This document shows, piece after piece, positions 1 through 9,239 of a DNA stretch of 64,000 nt (position 1 is its first letter; the number at the start of each line of letters is the position of its first letter). The stretch is from Moringa oleifera (Eukaryota; Streptophyta; Magnoliopsida; Brassicales; Moringaceae), in contig JAJFZO010000042.1 of the NCBI GenBank assembly GCA_021397835.1, positions 35,001-99,000 on the forward strand, read 5' to 3'. A program made the position numbers and the translations under genes. The notes under the pieces are model-generated. The model ran no database searches, was not told the origin of the DNA, and was given only the letters and a program-made list of their open reading frames with translations.

Positions 1-30
1 TGGCGATCGTGTCGTCCCTAAATGATGTCT
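1..30 (+). other. 3' tail of ITS1 (45S rDNA), cut by window edge
   Basis: Thirty bases directly upstream of the 5.8S-like sequence, in the place where internal transcribed spacer 1 ends. The assignment rests on position only, because ITS1 is too variable to recognise by sequence. The rest of ITS1 and any 18S gene would lie to the left of the window. Confidence 0.6.
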
Positions 31-59
31 AAAATGACTCTCGACAACAGATATCTCGA

Positions 60-93
<34 letters not shown>

Positions 94-193
94 CACTTGG
101 TGTGAATTGAAGAATCCCGTGAACCATCGGGTTTTTGAACGCAAGTTGCGCCCAAAGCCATCAGGCCGAGGGCATGTCTGCTTGGGTGTCAAG
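31..193 (+). pseudogene. 5.8S rRNA pseudogene
   Basis: About 163 nt, the normal plant 5.8S length, with landmarks in order: ATATCTCG near 51, GCATCGATGAAGAACGTAGC at 66-85, GTGTGAATTG near 110, GAACGCAAGTTGCGCCC near 138, GCCGAGGGCA near 165. Against the angiosperm consensus as I remember it, invariant positions are changed: AACGACTC reads AATGACTC, GGCAACGG reads GACAACAG, TCTCGGCTC reads TCTCGACTC, the plant signature GAATTGCAGAATCC has an A for the C, ATCGAG reads ATCGGG, and GGCACGTCTGCC reads GGCATGTCTGCT. Most changes are C-to-T or G-to-A, the pattern expected from deamination of methylated cytosine in a silenced copy. In a live unit it would pair with 25S in the large ribosomal subunit; here ITS2 and much of 25S are missing too, so I call it a relic. 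The exact count of changes needs an alignment. Confidence 0.88.
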
Positions 194-205
194 CACCGTC
201 GCGAT
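194..205 (+). other. ITS2 remnant (about 12 bp)
   Basis: Between the end of the 5.8S-like part (GGGTGTCAAG) and the 25S 5' end (GCGACCCTAGGTCAGG, from 206) only about a dozen bases remain. Plant ITS2 is normally 200-260 bp, so nearly the whole spacer has been deleted. The four-helix ITS2 fold and its processing sites cannot exist here. The limits are uncertain by a few bases. Confidence 0.75.
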
Positions 206-233
206 GCGACCCTAGGTCAGGCGGGACCACCCA

Positions 234-272
<39 letters not shown>

Positions 273-560
273 AACAAGGATTCCCCTGGTAATGGCGAGC
301 GAACCAGGAAAAGCCCAGCTTGAAAATCGAGCGCCCTCGGTGCCCGAATTGTAGTCTAGAGAAGCGTCCTCAGAGATGGACCGGGGCCCAAGTCCCCTGG
401 AAAGGGGCGCCGGAGAGGGTGAGAGCTCCGTCTCGCCCAGACCCTGTCGCACCACGAGGCACTGTCGATGAGTCGAGTTGTTTGGGAATGCAGCCCCAAT
501 AGGGCGGTAAATTTCGTCCAAGGCTAAATACGGGCAAGAGACCGATAGCAAACAAGTACT

Positions 561-617
<57 letters not shown>

Positions 618-704
618 AAGAGGGAAGCGGATGGGGGTCGGCGATGCACCTCGGTCTGATGTGGAACGGCCATGAGCCGGTCTGCCGATCGACTCGGGGC
701 GCGG
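206..704 (+). pseudogene. 25S rRNA pseudogene, 5' segment
   Basis: Begins with the conserved 25S start (AGGTCAGGCGGGACCACCCA, then GAGTTTAAGCATATCAATAA and GCGGAGGAAAAGAAAC). It continues through GAATTGTAGTCTAGAGAAGC, CTGGAAAGGGGCGCCGGAGA, TTTGGGAATGCAGCCCCAAT, AAATACGGGCAAGAGACCGA and GAAAGATGAAAAGGACTTTG to GATCGACTCGGGGCGCGGA, where the expansion-segment region begins. The order is collinear with plant 25S. Transitions are frequent at CpG-type sites: AACGGCGAGCG reads AATGGCGAGCG, ATTGTCGGGAGG reads ATTGTCAAGAGG, GGCCGGCGATGCGCCC reads GGTCGGCGATGCACCT. AAACTAACAAGGATTCCCC is closer to eudicot than grass 25S as I recall them, a weak hint only. Short open frames over this stretch are accidental. 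Confidence 0.9.
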
Positions 705-947
705 AGTACTTGTTCCCTCCGTAGTTTCCCTCAGGATAGCTGGAGCTCAGATGCGAGTTCTATTGGGTAAAGCCAATGATTAGAGGCATCGGGGGCGCAA
801 TGCCCTCGACCTATTCTCAAACTTTAAATAGGTTGTACGAGGCGGCTGCTTCGTTGAGCCGTCCCACGGAATCGAGAGCTCCAAGTGGGCCATTTTTGGT
901 AAGCAGAACTGGCGATGCGGGATGAACCGGAAGCCGAGTTACGGTGC
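705..947 (+). pseudogene. 25S rRNA pseudogene, downstream segment joined after an internal deletion
   Basis: Resumes at TTCCCTCCGTAGTTTCCCTC and follows 25S through AGGATAGCTGGAGCTCAG, GGGTAAAGCCAATGATTAGA, GGCATCGGGGGCGCAA, CTATTCTCAAACTTTAAATA, GAATCGAGAGCTCCAAGTGG, GCCATTTTTGGTAAGCAGAA and GGCGATGCGGGATGAACCGG, ending at TTACGGTGCC. In intact 25S this lies well downstream of the previous segment, so roughly 0.4 kb (my estimate) covering expansion segments has been lost at about 704/705. The normal continuation after GGTGCC is absent; satellite sequence follows. About 2.3 kb of 25S 3' sequence, including the peptidyl-transferase region, is missing. The copy cannot make a functional rRNA. 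Confidence 0.9.
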
Positions 948-999
948 CTGGCTAGCGATGGGCGCCCCAGTCTGGCCGCGGGCGCCCATCGCTAGCCAG
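948..999. repeat. 20-bp-arm inverted repeat on the rDNA/satellite junction
   Basis: CTGGCTAGCGATGGGCGCCC at 948-967 is the exact reverse complement of 980-999, with a 12-bp spacer (968-979). The right arm and spacer are ordinary satellite (monomer position 159 onward, starting at 959). The outer part of the left arm, 948-958, matches neither 25S nor the satellite in that place; it matches the satellite about 30 bp further on, in opposite orientation. I infer a short fold-back (templated) insertion made when the two sequences were joined. The inner 7 bp of the palindrome, TGGGCGC...GCGCCCA, exists in normal monomers. Confidence 0.85.
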
Positions 1000-3900
1000 C
1001 CCTCTCGTCCCTGCCCCTCGACTGACTGCCCAGCATGCGAGCCTGGGGTGCCACGTCGCACAGACCATGGGCACGGGTGGCACACCCAGGTAGCCCCCAG
1101 CAGGCACGGCATGGGCTGCTCGCCCAAGGTGCGGCAGAGGTGGGCGCGCTAGCCAGGCCGCGGGCGCCCATCATGGGCCAGCCCCCACGTTCCTGTCCCT
1201 CGACTAAGTACCCAGCGAGCGAGCCAGAGGGGCCACGTCGCACGGACCCTGGGCATGGGCTGCACGCCCAGGCAACCCCACGCGGGCACTGCATGGGCTG
1301 CTCACCCAGTGCGGGGCCGCGGTGGGCGTGCCAGCAAGGCCGCGGGCGCCTATAGCGAGCCAGCCCCCACGTCCCTGTCCCTCGACTAAGTACCCAACGA
1401 GCAAGCCAGGGGGGCCACGTTGCAGGGACCCTGGGCACGAGTGGCACGCCCAGGCAACCCCCAGCAGGCACGGCATGGGCTGCTTGCCCAGCGTGCGGCA
1501 GCGGTGGGCAGGCCAGCCAGGCCGCGGGCGCCTATTGCGAGCCAGCCCACTCGTCCCTGCCCCTCAACAGACTGCCCAGCGTGCTAGCCAGGGGTGCGGC
1601 ATCCCACGGACCCTGGGCACGGGTGGCACGCCCAGGCAGTCCCCAGCAGGCACGGCATGGTGTGCTCGCCCAGCGTGCAGCAGCGGTGGGCGCCCCAGTC
1701 AGGCCGCGGGCGCCCATCGCGAGCCAGCCCCCTCGTCCCTGCCCCTTGACTTACTGCCCAGCGTGCGAGCCAGGGGTGCCGTGTCTCACGGACCATGGGT
1801 ACGGATGGCACACCCAGGAAGCCCCCAGCAGGCACGGCATGGGCAGCTCGCCCAGCGTGCGGCAGCGGTGGGCGCGCCAGCCAGGCCGCAGGCGCCCATC
1901 GCGAGCCAGCCCCCACGTCCCTGTCCCTCGACTAACTGCCCAGGGAGCGGGCCAGGCGGGCCGCGTCGTACAGACCCTGGGCATGGGTGGCACGCCCATG
2001 CAGCCCCCAGCAGGCACATCATGGGCTGCTCGCCCAGCGTGCGGCCACGGTGGGTGCGCCATTCAGGCCGTGGGAGCCCATCGCGAGCCAGGCAGCGGCG
2101 CCCATCGCGAGCCAGCCCTCAAGTCTCTGTCCCTCGACTAAGTGCTCAGCGAAAGAGCCAGGGGGCCCACGTCGCCTGGACCCTGGGCACGTGTGGCACG
2201 CATAGGTGGCGCCCAGCAGGCACGGCATGGGCTGCTCGCCCAGGGTGCTGCAGAGGTGGGCGCGCTAGCCAGGTCGCGGGCGCCCATCGCTAGCAAGCCC
2301 CCACGTTCCTGTCCCTCGACAAAGTGCCCAGCAAGCGAGCCGGGGGGGCCGGGTCGCACGGACCCTGAGTACTGGTGGCATGCCCAGGCAGCCCCCAGCA
2401 TGCACGGCTTGGGTGGCTTGCCCAGCGTGCGGCAGCGGTGGGCGCGCCAGCCAGGCCGCGGGCGCCCATCACGAGCCAGGCCCCACGTCCCTGTCCCTCG
2501 ACTGAGTACCCAGCGAAGGAGCCAGGGGGGCCGTGTCGCACGGACCCTGGGCACGAGTGGCACACCCAGTCAGCCCCCAGTAGGCACGGCATGGGCTGCT
2601 CGCCCAGCGTGCGGCAGCAGTGGGCACGCCAGCCAGGCCGCGGGCGCCCATCGCGAGCAAGCCCCCCCATCCCTGCCCCTCGACTGACTGCCCAGCAAGC
2701 GAGCCAGGGGGGCCGCATAGCATGGACCTTGGCCATTGGTGGCACTCCCAGGAAGCCCCCAGCATGCACGGCATGGGCTGCTTGCCCAGCATGCGGCAGC
2801 GGTGGGCGTGCCAGCCAAGCCGCGGGCGCCCATCGTGAGCCAGGCCCCACGTTCCTGTCCCTCGACTAAGTACCCAGCGAGTTAGCCAGGGGTGCCATGT
2901 CGTACCGACCCTGGGTACGGGTGGCACGCCCAGGCAGTCCCCAGCAGGCACGGCATGGGCCGCTCGACCAGCGTGTGGCAGCGGTGGGCGCGCCAGCCAG
3001 GCTGCGGGCGCCCATCGCGAGCCAGCCCCCACGTCACTGTCCCTCGACTAAGTGCCTAGCAAGAGAGCCAGGGGGGCCACGTCGCATGGACCCTGGGCAT
3101 GAGTGGCACGCCCAGGCAGCCCCAAGCAGGCACGGCATGGGCTGCTCGCCCAGCGTGCGGCAGCAGTGGGCGCGCCAGCCAGGCCGCGGGCGCCCATCGC
3201 GAGCCAGCCCCCTCGTCCCTGCCCCTCGATAGACTGCCCAGCGACCGAGCAAGGGGAGCCGCATAGCATGGACCCTGGGCATTGGTGGCACTCCCAGGAA
3301 GCCTCCAGCATGCATGGCACAGGCTGCTCGCCCAGCATGCGGCAGCGGTGGGCGTGCCAGCCAGGCCGCGGGCGCCCATCGCGAGCCAGCCCCCACGTCC
3401 CTGTCCCTCGACTAAGTGCCCAGCGAGAGAGCTAGGCGGACCGCGTCGTACGGACCCTGGGCATGGGTGGCATGCCCAGGAAGCCCCCAGCAGGCACAGA
3501 ATGGGCAGCTCGCCATGCGTGCTGCAGCGGTGGGCGTTCCAGCCAGGCCGCGAGCGCCCATCGCGAGCCAGCCCCCTCGTCCCTGCCCCTCGACTGAGTG
3601 CCCAGGGTGCGAGCCAGGGGTACCGCATCGCACGTACCCTTAGCATGGGTGGCACGCCCAGGAAGCCCCACGCGGGCACGGCATGGGCTGCTAACCCAGT
3701 GCAGGGCAGTGGTGGGCGCGCCAGCGAGGCCACGGGCGCCCATCTCGAGCCATCCCCCTCGACCATCCCCCTCGACTGATTTCCCAGCATGCGAGCCAGG
3801 GGTGCGACGTCGCACGGACCCTGGGCACGGGAGGCACGCCCAGGCAGCCCCCAGCAGGCATGGCATGGGCTGCTCGCCCAGCGTGTGGCAGCAGTGGGCG

Positions 3901-6900
3901 CGCCAGCCAGGCCGCGGGCGCCCATCGCGAGCCAGGCCCCACGTCCCTGTCCCTCGACTGAGTACCCAGCGAGGGAGCCAGGGGGGCCATGTCGCATGGA
4001 CCCTGGGCACGAGTGGCACACCCAGTCAGCCCCCAGTAGGCACGGCATGGGCTGCTCGCCCAGCGTGCGGCAGCAGTGGGTGCGCCAGCCAGGCGGCGGG
4101 CGCCCATCGCGAGCAAGCCCCCCCGTCCCTGCCCCTCGACTGACTGCCCAGCAAGCGAGCCAGGGGGGCCGCATAGCACGGACCTTAGCCATTGGTGGCA
4201 CTCCCAGGAAGCCCCCAGCATGCACGGCATGGGCTGCTCGCCCAGCATGCGGCAGCGGTGGGCGTGCCAGCCAAGCCGCGGGCGCCCATCGTGAGCCAGG
4301 CCCCACGTTCCTGTCCCTCGACTAAGTACCCAGCGAGTTAGCCAGGGGTGCCATGTCGTACCGACCCTGGGTACAGGTGGCACGCCCATGCAGTCCCCAG
4401 CAGGCACGGCATGGGCCACTCGACCAGCGTGGGGCAGCGGTGGGCGCGCCAGCCAGGCTGCGGGCGCCCATCGCGAGCCAACCCCCACGTCACTGTCCCT
4501 CGACTAAGTGCCTAGCAAGAGAGCCAGGGGGGCCACGTCGCATGGACCTTGGGCATGAGTGGCACGCCCAGGCAGCCCCAAGCAGGCACGGCATGGGCTA
4601 CTTGCCCAGCGTGCGGCAGCAGTGGGCGCGCCAGCCAGGCCGCGGGCGCCCATCGCGAGCCAGCCCCCTCGTCCCTGCCCCTCGATAGACTGCCCAGCGA
4701 CCGAGCCAGGGGAGCCGCATAGCATGGACCCTGGGCATTGGTGGCACTCCCAGGAAGCCTCCAGCATGCACGGCACAGGCTGCTCGCCCAGCATGCGGCA
4801 GCGGTGGGCGTGCCAGCCAGGCCGCGGGCGCCCATCGCGAGCCAGCCCCCACGTCCCTGTCCCTCGACTAAGTGCCCAGCGAGAGAGCTAGGCGGGCCGC
4901 GTCGTACAGACCCTGGGCATGGGTGGCATGCCCAGGAAGCCCCCAGCAGGCTCAGAATGGGCAGCTCGCCATGCGTGCTGCAGCGGTGGGCGTTCCAGCC
5001 AGGCCGCGAGCCCCCATCGCGAGCCAGCCCCCTCGTCCCTGCCCCTCGACTGAGTGCCCAGGGTGCGAGCCAGGGGTACCGCATCGCACGGACCCTTGGC
5101 ACGGGTGGCATGCCCAGGCAGCCCCACGCGGGCACGGCATGGGCTGCTAACCCAGTGCAGGGCAGTGGTGGGCACGCCAGCCAGGCCACGGGCGCCCATC
5201 TCGAGCCATCCCCCTCGACCGTCCCCCTCGACTGATTTCCCAGCGTGCGAGCCAGGGGTGCGACGTCACACGGACCCTGGGCATGGGAGGCACGCCCAGG
5301 CAGCCCCCAGCAGGCATGGCATGGGCTGCTCGCCCAGCGTGCGGCAGCAGTGGGCGCGCCAGCCAGGCCGCGGGCGCCCATCGCGAGCCAGCCCCCTTGT
5401 CCCTGCCCCTCGACAGACTACCCAGAGTACGAGCCAGGTCTGCCGCGTTGCACAGACCATGGGCATAGGTGGCACACACAGGAAGCCCCCAGCAGGCACG
5501 GCATGGGCAGCTCGCCCAGCGTGCAGCAGCAGTGGGCGCGCCAGCCAGGCCGCGGGCGCCCATCGCGAGCCAGCCCCCTCGTCCCTGCCCCTCGACTGAC
5601 TGCCCAGCGACCGAGCCAGGGGGGCCGCGTAGCAAGGACCCTGGGCATTGGTGGCACTCCCAGGAAGCCCCCAGCATGCACGTCATGGGCTGCTCGCCCA
5701 GCATGCAGCAGCGGTGGGCGTGCCAGCCAGGCCGCGGGCGCCCATCGTGAGCCAGCCCCCACGTCCCTGTCCCTCGACTAAGTGCCCAGCGAGCGAGCCA
5801 GGCGTGCCGCATCGTACGGACCCTGGGCATGGGTGGCATGCCCAGGAAGCCCCCAGCAGGCACAGAATGGGCAGCTCACCGTGCGTGCTGCAGCGGTGGG
5901 CGTTCCAACCAGGCCACGGGCGCCCATCGCGAGCCAGCCCCCTCATCCCTGCCCCTCGACTGAGTGCCCAGCATGTGAGCCAGGGGTACCGCATCGCACG
6001 GACCCTTGGCACGGGTGGCACACCCAGGCAGCCCCACACGGGCACGGCATGGGCTGCTAACGCAGTTCGGCGCAGTGGTGGGTGCGCCAGCCAGGCCGCG
6101 GGCGCCCATCGCGAGCCATCCCCCTCAACCGTGCCCCTCGACTGATTTTCCAGCATGCGAGCCAGGGGTGCGACGTCGCACGGACCCTGGGCACGGGAGG
6201 CACGCCCAGGCAGCCCCCAGCAGGCACGGCATGGGCTGCTCGCCCAGCGTGCGGCAGCAGTGGGCGCGCCAGCCAGGCCGCGGCCGCCCATCGCGAGCCA
6301 GCCCCCTCGTCCCTGCCCCCGACTGACTGCCCAGTGAGCGAGCCAGGGGGGCCGCGTATCGTGGACCCTGGGCATGGGTGGCACGTCCAGGCAGCCCCCA
6401 GTAGGCACAGCATGGGCTGCTTGCCCAGCGTGCGGCAGCGATGGGCGCCCCTGCCAGGCCGCTGGCGCCCATCGCGAGCCAGACCCCACGTCCCTGTCCC
6501 TGGACTAAGTACCCAGTGTGCGAGCCGGGGGTGCCACGTTGCACGGACCCTGGGCACGGGTGGCACACCCAGGCAACCCCACGGGGGCACGGCATGGGTA
6601 TTTAACCCAGCGCGGGGCAGCGGTGGGCGCGCCAGCCAGGCCGCGGGCACCCATCGAGAGCCATCCCCCTCGACACTGCCCCTCGACTGATTTCCCAGTG
6701 TGCGAGCCAGATGTGCGACGTTGCACGGACCCTCGGCACGGGAGGCACGCCCAGGCAGCCCCCAGCAGGCACGGCATGGGCTGCTCGGCCAGAGTGCGGT
6801 AGCGATGAGCGCGCCAGGCAGGCCCAGGCAGCCCCCTGCAGGCATGGCATGGGCCGCTCGCCCTTCGTGCGGCGGAAGTGGGCACGCCAGCCAGGCCGCA

Positions 6901-8085
6901 GGCGTTCATCGCGAGCCAGCCCCCTCGTCCCTGCCCCTCGACTGCCTGCCCAGCCAGCCAGCCAGGGGGGCCGCGTAGCATGGACCCCGGGCATGGGTGG
7001 CACTCCCAGGCAGCCCCCAGCATGCACGGCATGGGCTGCTCGTCCAGCATGCGGCAGCGGTGGGCGCCCCAGTCAGGCCGCGGGCGCCCATCGCGTGCCA
7101 ACCCCCTCGACCCTGCCCCTCGACTAAGTGCCCAGTGGGCGAGCCAGGTGGGCCACGTCGCGCAGACCCTGGGCATGGGTGGCACGCCCAGGCAGCCCCC
7201 AGCAGGCACGGCATGGGCTGCTCGGCCAGAGTGCGGTAGTGATGAGCGCGCCAGGCAGGCCGCGGGCGCCCATTGCGAGCCAGCCTCCTCGTCCCTGCCC
7301 CTCGACTGACTGCCCAGCGTGTGAGCCAGGGGTGCCGCATTGCACGGACCCTTGGCACGGGTGGCACGCCCAGGCAGCCCCCAGCAGGCATGGTATGGGC
7401 TGCTCGCCCAGCGAGCGGCAGCGGTGGGCGCGCATGCCAGGCCGCGGGCGCCCATCGCGAGCCAGCCCCCACGTTCCTGTCCCTCAATTAAGTACCCAGC
7501 GAGCGAGCCAGGGGTGCCATGTCGCACCAACCCTGGGCACGGGTGGCATGCCCAGGCAGCCCCCAGCAGGCACGGCATTGGTCGCTCGCCCAGCTTGAGG
7601 CAGCGGTGGGCGCGCCAGCCAGGCCGCGGGCACCCATCGCGAGCCAGCCCCCACGTCACTGTCCTTCGACTAAGTCCCTAGCGAGCGAGCCAGGAGGGCC
7701 ACATCGCATGGACCCTGGGCACGGGCGGCACGCCCAGTCAGCCCCCAGAAGGCACGGCATGGTCTGTTCGCCCAGCGTGTGGCAGCGGTAGCCAGCCCCC
7801 TCGTCCCTGCCCCTTGACTGACTGCCCAGCGTGCAAGCCAGGGGTGCCGCGTCGCATGGACCCTGAGCATGGGTGGCATGCCCAGGAAGCCCCCAGCAGG
7901 CACGGCATGGGCTGCTCGCCCAGCGTGCGGCAGCGGTGGGCGTGCCAGCCAGGCCACTGGCGCCCATCGTGAGCCAGCCCCCACGTTCCTGTCCCTCGAC
8001 TAAGTACCCAACGAGCGAGCCAGGGTTGCCATGTCGCACCGACCCTGGGCACGGGTAGCACGCCCAGGCAGCCCCCAGCAGGCAC
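959..8085 (+). repeat. Family A satellite block (left)
   Basis: Monomers carry CTGCTCGCCCAG at monomer positions 134-144, GCCGCGGGC just before the monomer start, and GGTGGCA(C/T)GCC. Two subtypes are intermixed: A1 with CTGCCCCTCGACTGACTG then GGGGTGCC, and A2 with CACGTCCCTGTCCCTCGACT AAGTG then GGGGGGCC. Irregular monomers: a 24-bp duplication at about 2,075-2,098 that repeats the GCCCATCGCGAGCCAG word; a 73-bp stump at about 6,800-6,835 that lost 109 bp; and a 148-bp monomer at about 7,789 that lost 34 bp. The block ends inside one monomer, where GGTAGCACGCC (A) is followed by GGGTCAAGTGCCCAG (B). Confidence 0.9.
2470..5385 (+). repeat. Eight-monomer higher-order repeat, two copies of 1,456 bp
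   Basis: GCGACCGAGC(A/C)AGGGGAGCC occurs at 3,241 and again at 4,697, exactly 1,456 bp (8 x 182) apart. The variant GCCAGGCCCCACGTCCCTGT near 2,478 recurs near 3,934, and CATAGCA(T/C)GGACCTT at about 2,722 recurs 1,456 bp later. All eight monomer variants keep their order. A five-monomer part of the same set recurs 910 bp further on (GCGACCGAGCC at 5,607), giving a partial third copy to about 6,290. Such order-preserving copies point to unequal exchange of whole blocks. Confidence 0.85.
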
Positions 8086-9239
8086 GGTATGGGTCAAGTG
8101 CCCAGCGTGCGGCAGCGGTGGGCGCGCCAGCCAGGCCTCAGGCGCCAATCGCGAGCCAGCCCCCTCGTCCCTGTCCCTGTCCCTCGACTAAGTGCCCAGC
8201 GAGCGAGCCAGGAGAGCGGCGTCGCACGGACCCTGGGCACAGGAGGTATGCCCAGTCAGCCACCAGCAGGAGCGGCATGGGCCAAGTGCCCAGATTGTGG
8301 CAAACGTGGGCGCGACAGCCGCCCCACGGGCGCCCATCACGAGCGAGCCTGCTCGTCCCTGTCCCTCGACTAAGTGCCCTGCGAGCGAGCCAGGGGAGCT
8401 CCGTCGCACAGACCCTGGCCATGGGAGGCATGCCCCGGCAGCGCCCAGCAGGCACGGCATGGGCCAAGTGCTCAGCGTGAGGCAGCGGTGGGCGTGCCAG
8501 CGAGGCCACAGGCGCCCATCGCGAGCCAGCCTCCTCGTTCCTGTCCCTCGACTAAGTGCTCAGCGAGCGAGCCAGGACAGCCACGTTGCATGGAACCTGG
8601 CCGTGGGAGGCATGCCCCGGCACCCCCAGCAGGCACGGCATGGGCCAAGTGCCGAGCATGCGGCAGCGGTGGGCGCGCCAGCCAGGCCACAGGCGTCCAT
8701 CGTGGGCCAGCCCCCTCGTCCCTGTCCTTCAACTAAGTGCCCAGCGAGCGAGCCAGGGGAGCCACGTCGCATGGATCCTGGGCATGGGAGGCAAGCCCGG
8801 CAGCCCCCAGCAGGCATGGCATAGGCCAAGTGCCGAGTTTGTGGCAGCGGTGGGCGCGACAGCCAGGCCACAGCCGCCCATCACGAGCCAAGCCCCCTCG
8901 TCCCTGTCCCTCGACCAAGTGCCCATCGAGCGAGCCAGGTGAGCCACATCGCACAGACACTGGGTAAGGGAGGAATGCTGAGGCAGCCCCCAGCAGGCAC
9001 GGCATGGGCCAAGTGCCCAGCGAGCGGCAGCAGTGGGCGTGCCAGCCAGGCCACGGACGCCCATCGCGAGCCAGCCCCCTCGTCCCTGTCCCTCGACCAA
9101 GTACCTAGCGAGCGAGCCAGGGGAGCCGCATTGCACAAACACTAGGCACGGGAGGCATGCCCAGGAAGCCCCCAGCAGGCACGGCATGGGCCAAGTGCCC
9201 AGCTAGCTGCAGCAGTGGGCGTACCAGCCAGGCCACGGA

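Noticed and set aside
71..599. Short open frames over the 5.8S/25S part
   Set aside because: The sequence is clearly rRNA-derived on the plus strand, and frames through rDNA are chance events.
31..947. Functional 45S rDNA unit
   Set aside because: ITS2 is about 12 bp, 25S has an internal loss and ends early, and invariant bases are changed.
948..1200. Normal 25S-IGS boundary with a spacer promoter or terminator
   Set aside because: The join is far upstream of the 25S 3' end. I saw no TATATAAGGG-like plant Pol I promoter and no T-rich terminator in the array.
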